This document shows positions 1-8,717 of a stretch of 52,324 nucleotides of DNA, piece after piece. The stretch covers positions 1-52,324 of the forward strand of contig CANJBX010000025.1 of NCBI GenBank assembly GCA_947472885.1, read 5' to 3'. The stretch's first letter is position 1. Each line of letters begins with the position of its first letter. The notes beneath the pieces are model-generated. The model was not told the DNA's origin. It ran no database searches and saw only the letters and a program-made list of their open reading frames with translations. Both the position numbers and the translations under genes were made by a program. Origin of the DNA: Hyphomicrobiaceae bacterium (GTDB taxonomy: Bacteria > Pseudomonadota > Alphaproteobacteria > Rhizobiales > Xanthobacteraceae).

Positions 1-69
1 ATGCGGAATCCGCCCTTCAAGATCGACGTATGAAAACAGCGACCCCGATCTCTCATCCATCCCGCGCAT
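1..69 (-). CDS. Transposase, N-terminal fragment (runs off window)
   Basis: Reading leftward from the ATG at 69-67, 23 codons are present: MRGMDERSGSLFSYVDLEG followed by RIPH. The LFSYVDLE.R(V/I)P segment is typical of DUF772-containing IS5/IS1182 transposases, which normally continue with a short helical domain and then the DDE nuclease. A GGAGGT-like ribosome binding site (complement of CACCTCC, 74-80) precedes the start. The gene is cut by the window edge, not by a visible mutation. The catalytic domain is not in the window, so activity cannot be judged. Confidence 0.8.
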   Translation of the reverse strand, partial: MRGMDERSGSLFSYVDLEGRIPH

Positions 70-145
70 CGCTCACCTCCGTCCTGCGTTAACAAGACGG
101 AATCACGCTAGCGGGCCCAAGGGAAGACCCTTTTTCAACATCCTG
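1..145 (-). mobile_element. Left-window insertion sequence end (IS5/IS1182-like), partial
   Basis: Bases 4-145 are the exact reverse complement of 52183-52324, so the same IS end sits at both window edges facing outward. It contains the IS terminus at 145, about 75 bp of leader, and the start of a transposase reading off the left edge. The base run next to the terminus (146-149) is CTAA, which fits the YTAR target of many IS5-family elements; the other copy is also flanked by CTAA (52179-52182). Only one end of this copy is present, so its full length and second terminal repeat cannot be seen. The family assignment rests on the 23 N-terminal transposase residues and the target motif. Confidence 0.85.
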
Positions 146-151
146 CTAAAG

Positions 152-490
152 CTACAATCCGTTAGGCCGACAATTCGCTCTAAATAATCTTTTAGACCGG
201 CGTGTCGGACCATCCAACACGTGGTTGGAGAGCGCGTCTGGGAATTCCGGCCGGGTTTTCAGTGCCGCCGCAATCAGATGCAGCGCCTCGGCATGTTGCC
301 CACGGCTGTAACAGACGACACTCAGCAGGTGCAGGGCGTCGAAATGGGTGGGTTTAAGCGCCAGTACGGCGCGATAGCCGGCTTCCGCCTCAGCCAGCCG
401 GTTTTGCTGCTGCGCCTGCAACGCCTCGCGCAATGTCTGGTCGATCTGGGCCAGACGTTTCTTGGTCAGCAGTGGTTTCGGATTGGCCAT
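152..490 (-). pseudogene. TPR-repeat protein, truncated
   Basis: The likely start is the ATG at 490-488 (MANPKPLLTKKRLAQ). About 90 residues then read as two tetratricopeptide helices pairs, with AEAEAGYRAVLALKP and AEALHLIAAALKTRP at the usual 34-residue spacing. TPR arrays are protein-protein interaction scaffolds. After the residues FPDALSNH (codons ending at 221) the repeat pattern stops. The frame continues through 22 unrelated codons to a stop at 152-154, just short of the IS terminus at 145. A whole TPR protein of this kind would run several hundred residues, so the 3' part is missing. The 71 bases between 150 and 220 are not recognisable, suggesting an older rearrangement before or with the IS insertion. 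An upstream in-frame ATG at 556 exists but looks non-coding. Confidence 0.65.
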
Positions 491-892
491 CTGGGAGCGG
501 TTCGAGGTCGTGGAATGTGGCCGTGCGCGAGGTCGAATCGCACGATCCTTGCGCAACTCTAGCGAAGCTGCTGTGCAGGGTCGCGCCGAGGTATGCCGTT
601 GTGCGTAACCGTCACGCGCGCATCACTTATTCCGTGAACAACCTATCTTTCGGTTCGACTTGCCACCCATGGTGCCCTGCGGTAAGGCTCCGAATGTCAG
701 TTCCGCAACGAATCCCATCGAACTTCGAGAGATTTTTGCGAGAAGTGGCGGGGTCTTGACCCATGGCCGTTGAATCTTTCCAAACGGCGGTGGATCAGGG
801 CTTGGGCTTGCCTGAGGGGTTGGGCGGCAGCAATCCGGTACGCGCGAATGGTGCGGACTGGTGGATTGCCGGTTGCGAGAGATGAGATCGCG
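491..892. other. Gene-poor leader upstream of the nuo operon
   Basis: No convincing gene lies here; open frames in both directions lack recognisable domains. It separates the leftward TPR fragment from rightward nuoA and must contain the nuo promoter. A TTGACC hexamer at 756-761 is a possible -35 box, but no good -10 hexamer sits 16-18 bases downstream, so the promoter is not assigned. Confidence 0.5.
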
Positions 893-1258
893 ATGAGCGA
901 GATTTTGAAGGACTATCTTCCGCTGGTCGTGTTCATCGCGGTGGCGATGGGTATTGGCGTTGCGCTGCTGGTGGTTCCCTTCATCGTCGCCTACTCGAAC
1001 CCGGATCCGGAAAAGCTCTCGGCCTACGAGTGCGGCTTCAATGCCTTCGACGACGCGCGCATGAAGTTCGACGTGCGGTTTTATCTTGTTGCCATCCTTT
1101 TCATCATCTTCGACCTCGAAGTGGCGTTCCTGTTTCCGTGGGCGGTGGCCTTTGGCCAGATCGGCCTGTTCGGGTTCTGGTCGATGATGGTTTTCCTCGC
1201 CGTCCTGACCATCGGTTTCATCTATGAGTGGCGCAAGGGTGCGCTCGAGTGGGATTGA
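893..1258 (+). CDS. nuoA: NADH-quinone oxidoreductase subunit A
   Basis: This is a 121-residue membrane subunit of respiratory complex I, which passes electrons from NADH to quinone and pumps protons. Three transmembrane helices are visible: near residues 7-30, 60-80 and 88-110. Family hallmarks are present: YECGF in the loop with the conserved Cys, [18 protein letters not shown] in helix 2, and the closing [10 protein letters not shown]. The ATG at 893 ([10 protein letters not shown]) is chosen because it gives the usual family length; an upstream frame to 770 has no homology-like content. It is the first gene of the operon and lies 10 bases before nuoB. Confidence 0.95.
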   Translation: MSEILKDYLPLVVFIAVAMGIGVALLVVPFIVAYSNPDPEKLSAYECGFNAFDDARMKFDVRFYLVAILFIIFDLEVAFLFPWAVAFGQIGLFGFWSMMVFLAVLTIGFIYEWRKGALEWD

Positions 1259-1268
1259 GAGTGCCGGC

Positions 1269-1829
1269 ATGACCCTTACCGCATCCGCATCCACCGGAAT
1301 TCTCGATCCGCGTACCGGCAAGCCGGTCGGCGCGGACGACTCGTTCTTCGTCGGCCTCAACGACGAACTCGCCGACAAGGGCTTTCTGCTCACCACCGCC
1401 GACGACCTGATTACCTGGGCCCGCACCGGCTCGTTGATGTGGATGACATTCGGCCTCGCATGCTGCGCGGTCGAGATGATCCACATGTCGATGCCGCGCT
1501 ACGACGCCGAGCGTTTCGGCTTCGCGCCGCGCGCGTCTCCGCGCCAGTCCGACGTCATGATCGTCGCCGGCACGCTGACCAACAAAATGGCCCCGGCGCT
1601 GCGCAAGGTCTACGACCAGATGCCGGAGCCGCGTTACGTTATCTCGATGGGCTCGTGTGCCAATGGCGGGGGCTACTACCACTACTCGTACTCGGTGGTG
1701 CGCGGCTGCGACCGCATCGTCCCGGTCGATATCTACGTGCCGGGCTGCCCGCCGACCGCAGAGGCGCTGCTGTACGGCGTGCTGCTGCTGCAGAAGAAAA
1801 TCCGCCGCATCGGAACGATCGAACGCTGA
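1269..1829 (+). CDS. nuoB: NADH-quinone oxidoreductase subunit B
   Basis: This 186-residue peripheral-arm subunit carries cluster N2, the last [4Fe-4S] centre before quinone. The four expected cysteines are seen: adjacent C65-C66 (GLACCAVEM), C130 (MGSCANGGG) and C160 ([11 protein letters not shown]). The start at 1269 ([10 protein letters not shown]) is preferred over the in-frame ATG at 1224, which lies inside nuoA and would add 15 unconserved residues. The N-terminal stretch of about 45 residues is typical of alphaproteobacterial NuoB. It is followed by nuoC after one base, implying translational coupling. Confidence 0.95.
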   Translation: MTLTASASTGILDPRTGKPVGADDSFFVGLNDELADKGFLLTTADDLITWARTGSLMWMTFGLACCAVEMIHMSMPRYDAERFGFAPRASPRQSDVMIVAGTLTNKMAPALRKVYDQMPEPRYVISMGSCANGGGYYHYSYSVVRGCDRIVPVDIYVPGCPPTAEALLYGVLLLQKKIRRIGTIER

Positions 1830-1830
1830 A

Positions 1831-2436
1831 ATGGAAAAGCTAGAAGACATTGGTGCGATGATTGCCACCGCGCTTCCGGGCGCGGTGACGGGCGCGTCCG
1901 TTGCGTTCAACGAACTCACGGTGACGGCGAATGCCGCCGACATCGTGAAGGTGATGACGTTCCTGCGTGACGATCCGCGCTGCGCCTACATCAACATCAT
2001 CGACGTAACGGCAATCGACTGGCCGGCGCGCGAGCAGCGTTTCGATGTCGTCTATCACCTGCTGTCGCCGGCGCGGAATACGCGCCTGCGCGTCAAGATC
2101 ATGACCGACGAGGCAACGCCGGTGGCGTCCATCATCGGCGTGTTTGTCGGCGCCGACTGGTTCGAGCGCGAAGCCTACGATCTCTACGGCGTGCTGTTCA
2201 CCGGACACCCGGATATGCGCCGCCTGCTGACCGATTACGGCTTTGACGGCCATCCGCTGCGCAAGGATTTCCCGCTCACCGGCTACGTCGAGGTTCGCTA
2301 CGACGACGAGCAGAAGCGCGTGGTTTACGAGCCGGTCAGGCTCAACCAGGAATTCCGCACGTTCGATTTCCTGTCGCCGTGGGAAGGAACCGACTACGTG
2401 CTGCCGGGCGATGAGAAGGCGAAGACAGGCAACTGA
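1831..2436 (+). CDS. nuoC: NADH-quinone oxidoreductase subunit C
   Basis: This 201-residue subunit is the homologue of the 30-kDa (NDUFS3) chain of complex I and packs against NuoD at the quinone site. The family signature [22 protein letters not shown] is present around residues 110-131 and is followed by [16 protein letters not shown]. The ATG at 1831 directly follows the nuoB stop and gives the normal length. NuoC and NuoD are separate genes here, as in alphaproteobacteria, not fused as in Escherichia coli. The next gene is a membrane protein, which is unusual between nuoC and nuoD. Confidence 0.95.
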   Translation: MEKLEDIGAMIATALPGAVTGASVAFNELTVTANAADIVKVMTFLRDDPRCAYINIIDVTAIDWPAREQRFDVVYHLLSPARNTRLRVKIMTDEATPVASIIGVFVGADWFEREAYDLYGVLFTGHPDMRRLLTDYGFDGHPLRKDFPLTGYVEVRYDDEQKRVVYEPVRLNQEFRTFDFLSPWEGTDYVLPGDEKAKTGN

Positions 2437-2438
2437 AG

Positions 2439-2744
2439 ATGGTTGAACTGCTCAGCAACTTCTGGCGCCCCATTCTTGCGGTGGTGCTGCTTGTTCTGGA
2501 CCCGCTTCGCATGATTGGCGGGATGGTTCTTGGCCTTGTGGCCCGGCCGTGGTGGATCGTGCTGCCGGGCGCAGTCGTGGTCTCGGTCGTGCTTGAGTTC
2601 GTTTACGTGAAGGTCTGGTCGCACATGGGCAGTTTCAATTCGGTCTTTGCCGGGAGCCTTGTGGCTTTGTTTGCGGCATGGATCGGCTTGTCGTGGCGTG
2701 GTCGCGCGCCACGGCTGATCAGCGGCGGGGGCGGAAATGTCTGA
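2439..2744 (+). CDS. Hypothetical 101-aa membrane protein inside the nuo operon
   Basis: No family is recognised. The product is 101 residues and strongly hydrophobic, with about three predicted membrane spans: roughly residues 10-35, 38-57 and 62-84. A short basic, glycine-rich tail ([15 protein letters not shown]) follows. Its ATG lies two bases after the nuoC stop and its end overlaps nuoD by eight bases, so it is translated as part of the nuo transcript. The tight spacing, absence of stops and membrane-protein composition argue that it is real. It matches none of the 14 Nuo subunits. A role in complex I assembly or in placing the NuoCD module at the membrane is only a guess from position. 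Confidence 0.7.
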   Translation: MVELLSNFWRPILAVVLLVLDPLRMIGGMVLGLVARPWWIVLPGAVVVSVVLEFVYVKVWSHMGSFNSVFAGSLVALFAAWIGLSWRGRAPRLISGGGGNV

Positions 2745-3927
2745 GGCTTCGCTCCGCAATTTCACGATCAACTTCGGGCCACAGCATCCGTCGGCGCACG
2801 GCGTGCTGCGTCTGGTGCTTGAACTCGACGGCGAAGTCGTCGAGCGCGTCGATCCGCATATCGGCCTCCTGCATCGCGGCACCGAAAAGCTGATCGAGCA
2901 GAAGACCTATCTGCAGGCGATCCCGTATTTCGACCGGCTCGACTACGTCGCGCCGATGAACCAGGAGCACGCCTTCTGCCTGGCCGCCGAAAAGCTGCTG
3001 GGTCTTGAAGTGCCGCGCCGTGCGCAGCTTATCCGCGTGCTGTATTCCGAAATCGGCCGCATCATGTCGCATATCCTCAACGTCACCACGCAGGCGCTCG
3101 ACGTCGGCGCGCTGACGCCGCCGCTGTGGGGCTTCGAGGAACGCGAAAAGCTGATGATCTTCTACGAACGGGCCTCAGGCTCGCGCATGCACGCGGCGTA
3201 TTTCCGCGTCGGCGGCGTGCATCAGGACCTGCCGGTCAAGCTGATCGACGATATCGAGGCGTTCTGCGACCCGTTCCTCAAGGTCTGCGACGACATTGAG
3301 GGATTGCTCACCAACAACCGCATCTTCAAGCAGCGCAACGCCGACATCGGCGTGGTGACGCTGGAGCAGGCATGGGCGTGGGGCTTCTCGGGCGTGATGG
3401 TGCGCGGCTCGGGTGCGACGTGGGACCTGCGCAAGGCGCAGCTTTACGAGTGCTACGCCGAAATGGATTTCGATATTCCGATTGGCAAGAACGGCGATTG
3501 CTACGACCGTTACTGCATCCGCATGGAAGAGATGCGCCAGTCGATCCGCATCATGAAGCAGTGCATCGCCAAATTGCGCGCGCCCGACGGGCAGGGGCCT
3601 GTTTCGGCCGTCGATAACAAGGTGGTGCCGCCCAAGCGCAGCGAGATGAAGCAGTCGATGGAAGCGCTGATCCATCACTTCAAACTCTACACCGAGGGCT
3701 TCCACGTTCCGGCCGGCGAAGTCTATGCCGCCGTCGAAGCACCCAAGGGCGAGTTCGGCGTCTATCTCGTCTCGGACGGCAGCAACAAACCTTACAAGTG
3801 CAAGATCCGTGCGCCGGGCTTTGCGCATCTGCAGGCGATGGATTTCCTGTGCCGCGGCCACATGCTGGCGGACGTCTCCGCCATCCTTGGCTCCATTGAT
3901 ATCGTTTTCGGAGAGGTGGATCGATGA
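2737..3927 (+). CDS. nuoD: NADH-quinone oxidoreductase subunit D
   Basis: The 396-residue 49-kDa-type subunit of complex I forms the quinone-binding pocket with NuoB. Hallmarks are [19 protein letters not shown] near the start, [12 protein letters not shown] around residue 44, and the C-terminal [12 protein letters not shown] with the RAPGFAHLQ segment. The C-terminal residues end DIVFGEVDR, as in the family. Length is typical. It overlaps the preceding membrane-protein gene by eight bases and the following small secreted-protein gene by four (ATGA), so expression is coupled on both sides. Confidence 0.96.
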   Translation: MSEASLRNFTINFGPQHPSAHGVLRLVLELDGEVVERVDPHIGLLHRGTEKLIEQKTYLQAIPYFDRLDYVAPMNQEHAFCLAAEKLLGLEVPRRAQLIRVLYSEIGRIMSHILNVTTQALDVGALTPPLWGFEEREKLMIFYERASGSRMHAAYFRVGGVHQDLPVKLIDDIEAFCDPFLKVCDDIEGLLTNNRIFKQRNADIGVVTLEQAWAWGFSGVMVRGSGATWDLRKAQLYECYAEMDFDIPIGKNGDCYDRYCIRMEEMRQSIRIMKQCIAKLRAPDGQGPVSAVDNKVVPPKRSEMKQSMEALIHHFKLYTEGFHVPAGEVYAAVEAPKGEFGVYLVSDGSNKPYKCKIRAPGFAHLQAMDFLCRGHMLADVSAILGSIDIVFGEVDR

Positions 3928-4178
3928 ATATGCTTGCACGCACGATACTCTCGGTCGCAATCGCGGCGCTTCCGTCAGCCGCATTTGCGCAGGCGCAGCC
4001 GCCAGCGCAGGACAAGCCGACCGTGGCCGGCTATCTGCAGCAGGGCTACGACATCATTCATACCGACACCAATAACGGCCAGTTCATCTTCTTCGTCCTG
4101 AAGAAGTAACGCACCGTGGTGTGGTGTTCGGTGCTGGTGCAGAGCGGCGATACGTCGAGCTGCAGGACCGTCAAGTAG
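3924..4178 (+). pseudogene. Small secreted protein with in-frame stop, in nuo operon
   Basis: The frame opens with a clear signal peptide ([20 protein letters not shown], then FAQA) and about 38 mature residues including YLQQGYDIIHTDTNNGQF. It stops at TAA 4107-4109, after IFFVLKK. The same frame then continues for 22 codons to TAG 4176-4178, reading RTVVWCSVLVQSGDTSSCRT and VK. That tail has two cysteines and looks like the natural end of small exported alphaproteobacterial proteins with a W-C-x(10)-C ending. I therefore read one gene of about 84 codons with a premature stop, from mutation or sequencing error. If the stop is real, a 61-residue product lacking both cysteines is made. Its start overlaps the nuoD stop (ATGA). 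Function is unknown; the product would be periplasmic. Confidence 0.6.
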
Positions 4179-4212
4179 TAGACCCAAGTAAAGCGAAGAC
4201 AACGAGTTCACC

Positions 4213-4827
4213 ATGGCTAACCGCCGCCTCGCGCCGCCAGAGAAGCAGCCCGACAGTTTCGCCTTCACCAAGGAGAATCTGGACTGGGCCAAGGTGCTGA
4301 TCGCGCGCTATCCCGAAGACCGCCAGCAGTCGGCGGTGATTCCGTTGCTGTGGCGCGCGCAGGAGCAGCATCACGGCTGGCTGCCGCAGAAGGCCATCGA
4401 GAACGTCGCGCAGATGCTGGGCATGGCCTACATCCGCGTTCTGGAAGTCGCGACCTTCTACACGATGTTCCTGCTGTCGCCGGTCGGCAAGAAGGCGCAC
4501 GTCCAAGTGTGCGGCACGACGCCGTGCATGCTGCGCGGCTCCGACGGCATCATCAAGGCCTGCAAGGATCGCATCCATCACGATCCGTTCCACGTCTCAG
4601 TGGACGGCAATTTCTCGTGGGAAGAAGTCGAATGCCTCGGTGCCTGCGTGAACGCGCCGATGGTGCTGATCTGGAACGACACCTATGAAGACCTGACGCC
4701 CGAGAATTTCAACAAGGTGCTCGACGGTTTTGCCGAAGGCAATCCGCCAAAGCCCGGCCCGCAGGTCGATCGCCAGTTTTCCGCGCCGGTTGGCGGCGCA
4801 ACCACCCTCAAGACCGTCAAGGCCTGA
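4213..4827 (+). CDS. nuoE: NADH-quinone oxidoreductase subunit E
   Basis: This is the 204-residue 24-kDa-type subunit of the NADH dehydrogenase module. It has a thioredoxin-like fold carrying the [2Fe-2S] cluster N1a. The four ligands are C100 and C105 (VCGTTPCM) and C141 and C145 (ECLGACVNAP). The helical N-terminal half (residues 20-90) includes the family segment EVATFYTMF. Start ATG 4213 (MANRRLAPPEK) follows a 34-base gap after the small secreted-protein frame. The C-terminal tail after residue 180 is short and lacks the helix-hairpin-helix extension found in some alphaproteobacterial NuoE. Confidence 0.95.
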   Translation: MANRRLAPPEKQPDSFAFTKENLDWAKVLIARYPEDRQQSAVIPLLWRAQEQHHGWLPQKAIENVAQMLGMAYIRVLEVATFYTMFLLSPVGKKAHVQVCGTTPCMLRGSDGIIKACKDRIHHDPFHVSVDGNFSWEEVECLGACVNAPMVLIWNDTYEDLTPENFNKVLDGFAEGNPPKPGPQVDRQFSAPVGGATTLKTVKA

Positions 4828-4830
4828 ACG

Positions 4831-6141
4831 ATGCTCGATGACAAGGATCGCATCTTCAAGAACCTCTACAACACCGGCGACTTCGGCCTCGAAGGCGCGA
4901 AGAAGCGCGGCGGCTGGGACGGCACCAAAGCCATTATCGAGAAGGGCCGCGACGGCATCATCAACGAGATGAAGGTTTCCGGTCAGCGCGGCCGCGGCGG
5001 CGCGGGCTTCCCGACCGGCCTCAAGTGGTCGTTCATGCCGAAGGAATCCAAGGACGGCCGGCCGAGCTATCTCGTCGTCAATGCCGACGAGTCCGAGCCT
5101 GGCACCTGCAAGGACCGCGAGATCATGCGGCACGATCCGCATCTGCTCATCGAGGGCTGCCTGATTGCCGGCTTCGCCATGGGCGCGGTCGCGGGCTACA
5201 TCTACGTGCGCGGTGAATTCATCCGCGAGCGTCAGCGGCTGCAGGCCGCCATCGACCAGGCTTACGAAGCCAGGCTGATCGGCAAGAACAACATTCACGG
5301 CTACGACTTTGAACTTTACGTCCATCACGGCGCGGGCGCCTATATCTGCGGCGAAGAGACGGCGTTGCTTGAAAGCCTCGAAGGCAAGAAGGGCCAGCCG
5401 CGGCTCAAGCCGCCGTTCCCGGCCAACGTCGGCCTCTATGGCTGCCCGACGACGGTCAACAACGTCGAGACGATTGCGCAGGTGCCGGACATCATGCGGC
5501 GTGGCGCGGCGTGGTTCTCCTCGATTGGCCGCCCGAACAACACCGGCACCAAGCTCTATTGCATCTCCGGTCACGTCGAGAAGCCGTGCACCGTCGAAGA
5601 TGCGATGGGAACGCCGTTGCGCGAACTCATCGAACGTCATGCCGGTGGCGTGCGCGGCGGCTGGGACAATCTGCTCGCGGTCATTCCGGGCGGTTCGTCG
5701 ATGCCCATCGTGCCGGCCGCGCAATGCGACCCGCTGCAGATGGATTTCGACGGTTGCGCTGCCGTGAAGTCGTCGCTCGGTACTGCGGCCATCATCGTGA
5801 TGGACAAGTCCACCGACATCATCCGCGCCATGGCGAGGATCTCGTATTTCTACAAGCACGAGAGCTGCGGCCAGTGCACGCCGTGCCGCGAAGGCATGGG
5901 CTGGATCTGGCGCTTGCTGACGCGCATGACCGAAGGCCGCGCGCGCAAGGAAGAAATCGACCTGCTGTTCAATGTGACCAAGCAGATCGAAGGCCACACC
6001 ATCTGCGCGTTCGGCGAAGGCGCGGTCTGGCCGGTGCAGGGTCTGCTGCGGCACTTCCGTCCCGAGATCGAGAAGCGCATCGACGAATACACCGCGCGCG
6101 CCGGCAGCGCACATGTGCATGTTCACGAGGCGGCGGAGTAG
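4831..6141 (+). CDS. nuoF: NADH-quinone oxidoreductase subunit F
   Basis: This is the 436-residue 51-kDa subunit, which binds NADH, FMN and [4Fe-4S] cluster N3 and is the electron entry point of complex I. The glycine-rich NADH motif [13 protein letters not shown] starts at residue 54. FMN-binding [14 protein letters not shown] and [16 protein letters not shown] follow. Cluster ligands are C346, C349 and C352 ([11 protein letters not shown]) and C392 (TICAFGEG). Length and start are standard. It begins three bases after nuoE and ends three bases before the DUF3291 gene. A short His-rich tail (HVHVHEAAE) closes the protein. Confidence 0.97.
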   Translation: MLDDKDRIFKNLYNTGDFGLEGAKKRGGWDGTKAIIEKGRDGIINEMKVSGQRGRGGAGFPTGLKWSFMPKESKDGRPSYLVVNADESEPGTCKDREIMRHDPHLLIEGCLIAGFAMGAVAGYIYVRGEFIRERQRLQAAIDQAYEARLIGKNNIHGYDFELYVHHGAGAYICGEETALLESLEGKKGQPRLKPPFPANVGLYGCPTTVNNVETIAQVPDIMRRGAAWFSSIGRPNNTGTKLYCISGHVEKPCTVEDAMGTPLRELIERHAGGVRGGWDNLLAVIPGGSSMPIVPAAQCDPLQMDFDGCAAVKSSLGTAAIIVMDKSTDIIRAMARISYFYKHESCGQCTPCREGMGWIWRLLTRMTEGRARKEEIDLLFNVTKQIEGHTICAFGEGAVWPVQGLLRHFRPEIEKRIDEYTARAGSAHVHVHEAAE

Positions 6142-6144
6142 ACA

Positions 6145-6636
6145 ATGGCCGCGCAGCACCTCGCCCAGTTCAATATTTCGCGAAACCGTTATCCGCTGAG
6201 CGATCCGCGGATGGCGGAGTTTCTGGCGAACGTGGACCGCGTGCACAAGCTCGCCGAGCAGATCGACGGGTTCGTCTGGCGTCTGCACGACGAGACCGGC
6301 CATGCCATGAACATGCGCGTCTATGATGACCCGGAGATTCTTCCCAACCTCACCGTATGGCGCGATGTCGAAGCGCTGGAGCGGTTTGTCTGGCAGACGC
6401 TGCACAAGCGCATGTACAAGCGCCGCGACGAATGGTTTGCGCCCATCGAGGGAGCCAAGCTCGTCATGTGGTGGATCCCGAAAGGCCATCGTCCGCAGGT
6501 CGCGGAAGGGGTCGAACGGCTCGACTATCTGCGCAAGCACGGGCCGAGCGACCACGCCTTTGGCTGGGAGCGGCTGTCCGCGGCGCAGTTGTGGAAGACC
6601 GCCCAGTGCCTGCCCGAACATGAGCGCGCCGCATGA
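6145..6636 (+). CDS. DUF3291 domain protein inside the nuo operon
   Basis: The 163-residue soluble protein opens with AAQHLAQFNISRNRYPLSDP and contains FVWRLHDE, LTVWRDVEALERFVW and MWWIPKGHRP. These mark DUF3291, a small ferredoxin-like alpha/beta domain related to the ABM (antibiotic biosynthesis monooxygenase) superfamily; no reaction is established. The domain fills the whole protein with no signal peptide or membrane span. It starts three bases after nuoF and overlaps nuoG by four (ATGA), so it is co-translated with the electron-input module. A link to complex I is inferred from position only. Confidence 0.8.
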   Translation: MAAQHLAQFNISRNRYPLSDPRMAEFLANVDRVHKLAEQIDGFVWRLHDETGHAMNMRVYDDPEILPNLTVWRDVEALERFVWQTLHKRMYKRRDEWFAPIEGAKLVMWWIPKGHRPQVAEGVERLDYLRKHGPSDHAFGWERLSAAQLWKTAQCLPEHERAA

Positions 6637-8714
6637 CCAAGATCATCGTTGACGGCAACGAAGTAGACGTCCCGCCGGAGTATACGCTCCTGCAGGCGTG
6701 CGAAGCCGCGGGTGCGGAAATCCCGCGCTTCTGCTTCCACGAACGGCTGTCGATTGCCGGCAACTGCCGCATGTGCCTGATCGAAGTCGTCGGCATGCCG
6801 AAGCCGCAGGCGTCCTGCGCGCTCGCCGTGCGCGAACTGCCGCCGAACAAGGACGGAACACCGAAGATTCTCAATACCCGCACGCCGATGGTGAAGAAGG
6901 CGCGCGAAGGCATCATGGAATTCCTGCTGATCAACCATCCGCTGGATTGCCCGATCTGCGATCAGGGCGGCGAGTGCGATCTGCAGGACCAGTCGATGGC
7001 CTATGGCGTCGATGCGACGCGCTTTGCCGAAAACAAGCGCGGCGTCGAGGACAAGTATATCGGCGCGCTGGTCAAGACGTCGATGAACCGCTGCATCCAG
7101 TGCACCCGTTGCGTCCGTTTCGCGACGGAAATCGCCGGCGTGCCAGAACTCGGCGCGATTGGCCGCGGCGAGGACATGGAGATCACGACCTACCTCGAAA
7201 CCGCGATGACCTCCGAGTTGCAGGGCAACGTCGTCGATCTGTGCCCGGTCGGCGCGCTGACCTCGAAGCCTTACGCCTTCGCCGCGCGTCCGTGGGAACT
7301 GAACAAGACGGAATCTATCGACGTGATGGATGCGCTCGGTTCTGCCATCCGTGTCGACTCGCGCGGCCGCGAAGTGATGCGCATTCTTCCGCGCGTCAAC
7401 GAGGACGTGAACGAGGAGTGGATTTCCGACAAGACCCGCCACGTCATCGACGGCCTGCGCACCCAGCGGCTCGACCAGCCGTATATCCGCGACAACGGCA
7501 AGCTGCGTCCGGCATCGTGGAGCGAAGCCTTCGCCGCGATCTCCGCCAAACTGAAGACGACCTCGATTGGCCGCACCGGCGCGATTGCGGGCGATCTGGC
7601 TTCGACCGAAGAAATGTTTGCGCTGAAGGACCTGCTGACGCGGCTCAACATCAAGAACCTCGACTGCCGTCAGGACGGCTCGCGGCTTGATCCCGCCTGG
7701 GGCCGCGCCAGCTACATCTTCAACCCGTCCGTTGCCGGCATCGAGCAGGCCGATGCGCTGCTGATTATCGGTTCCAATCCACGCAAGGAATCTGCCGTTC
7801 TCAACGCGCGCATCCGCAAGCGCTGGCGCGCCGGAAAATTCCCGGTCGGTGTGATCGGCGAGAAGGCTGATCTGACTTACACCCACGATTATCTCGGCGC
7901 CGGCATCGAGACGCTCACCGACGTGATCGGCGGCAAGCACGCCTTCGCAGATATTCTCAAGAAGGCCGAACGTCCGATGGTGATTGTCGGGCAGGGCGCG
8001 CTGTCGCGTCCGGACGGTGCGGCGATTGCATCGCTCGCGGCGAAGGCGGCTGTTGAACTGGGCACCATCAAGGATGGCTGGAACGGCTTTGCGGTGCTGC
8101 ATTCGGCGGCGTCGCGTGTCGGCGGCCTCGATATTGGTTTTGTGCCGGGTCAGGGCGGCTTGCGTGCGAGCGAAATGGCGGTTTCGGGCGCGCTCGATCT
8201 GGTGTTCCTCTTGGGTGCCGATGAAATCGAAATGGCGCGCGGTACCTTCGTTGTCTACATCGGCAGCCATGGCGACCGCTCGGCGCACCGCGCCGACGTC
8301 ATCCTGCCGGGCGCGGCCTACACCGAGAAATCCGGCATTTACGTCAATACCGAGGGCCGGGTGCAGATGGCGAACCGCGCCGTGTTCCCGCCGGGCGAAG
8401 CCCGTGAGGATTGGGCGATCTTGCGCGCACTGTCCGAACATCTCGGGCAGAAACTTTCCTATGACTCGCTCAGCGCCTTGCGCACCGCGATGTTCAAGGC
8501 GCATCCGCACCTGCAACATCTCGACGAAATCGCCGCGGGTGAACCCGGCGACGTGCGCAAGCTTGCGGGTCTTGGTGGCGCGGCGGACAAGGGCGTGCTG
8601 CGCTCCTGCGTCGAGGATTTCTACATGACCAATCCGATTGCGCGTGCTTCTGCCGTGATGGCGGAATGTTCCGCACTCGCCGAAGGCGCGGCAACCATGA
8701 CGGCGGCGGAGTAA
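6633..8714 (+). CDS. nuoG: NADH-quinone oxidoreductase subunit G
   Basis: This is the 693-residue 75-kDa subunit of the NADH module. The N-terminal ferredoxin domain holds [2Fe-2S] N1b (C34, C45, C48, C62). N5 is ligated by H102, C106, C109 and C115 (HPLDCPICDQGGEC), and N4 by C154, C157, C160 and C204. The remaining 450 residues form the molybdopterin-oxidoreductase-like domain, without cofactor in this family. The N7 cysteine set of Escherichia-type NuoG is not evident, as expected for alphaproteobacteria and mitochondria. Start ATG overlaps the DUF3291 stop. Confidence 0.96.
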   Translation: MTKIIVDGNEVDVPPEYTLLQACEAAGAEIPRFCFHERLSIAGNCRMCLIEVVGMPKPQASCALAVRELPPNKDGTPKILNTRTPMVKKAREGIMEFLLINHPLDCPICDQGGECDLQDQSMAYGVDATRFAENKRGVEDKYIGALVKTSMNRCIQCTRCVRFATEIAGVPELGAIGRGEDMEITTYLETAMTSELQGNVVDLCPVGALTSKPYAFAARPWELNKTESIDVMDALGSAIRVDSRGREVMRILPRVNEDVNEEWISDKTRHVIDGLRTQRLDQPYIRDNGKLRPASWSEAFAAISAKLKTTSIGRTGAIAGDLASTEEMFALKDLLTRLNIKNLDCRQDGSRLDPAWGRASYIFNPSVAGIEQADALLIIGSNPRKESAVLNARIRKRWRAGKFPVGVIGEKADLTYTHDYLGAGIETLTDVIGGKHAFADILKKAERPMVIVGQGALSRPDGAAIASLAAKAAVELGTIKDGWNGFAVLHSAASRVGGLDIGFVPGQGGLRASEMAVSGALDLVFLLGADEIEMARGTFVVYIGSHGDRSAHRADVILPGAAYTEKSGIYVNTEGRVQMANRAVFPPGEAREDWAILRALSEHLGQKLSYDSLSALRTAMFKAHPHLQHLDEIAAGEPGDVRKLAGLGGAADKGVLRSCVEDFYMTNPIARASAVMAECSALAEGAATMTAAE

Positions 8715-8717
8715 ATC

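Noticed and set aside
756-790. Possible nuo promoter with TTGACC
   Set aside because: No acceptable -10 hexamer at 16-18 bases spacing, so not listed as a feature.
4107-4109. Programmed readthrough or recoding of TAA in the small nuo-linked gene
   Set aside because: TAA is the least readthrough-prone stop and no downstream structure suggests recoding; mutation or error is simpler.
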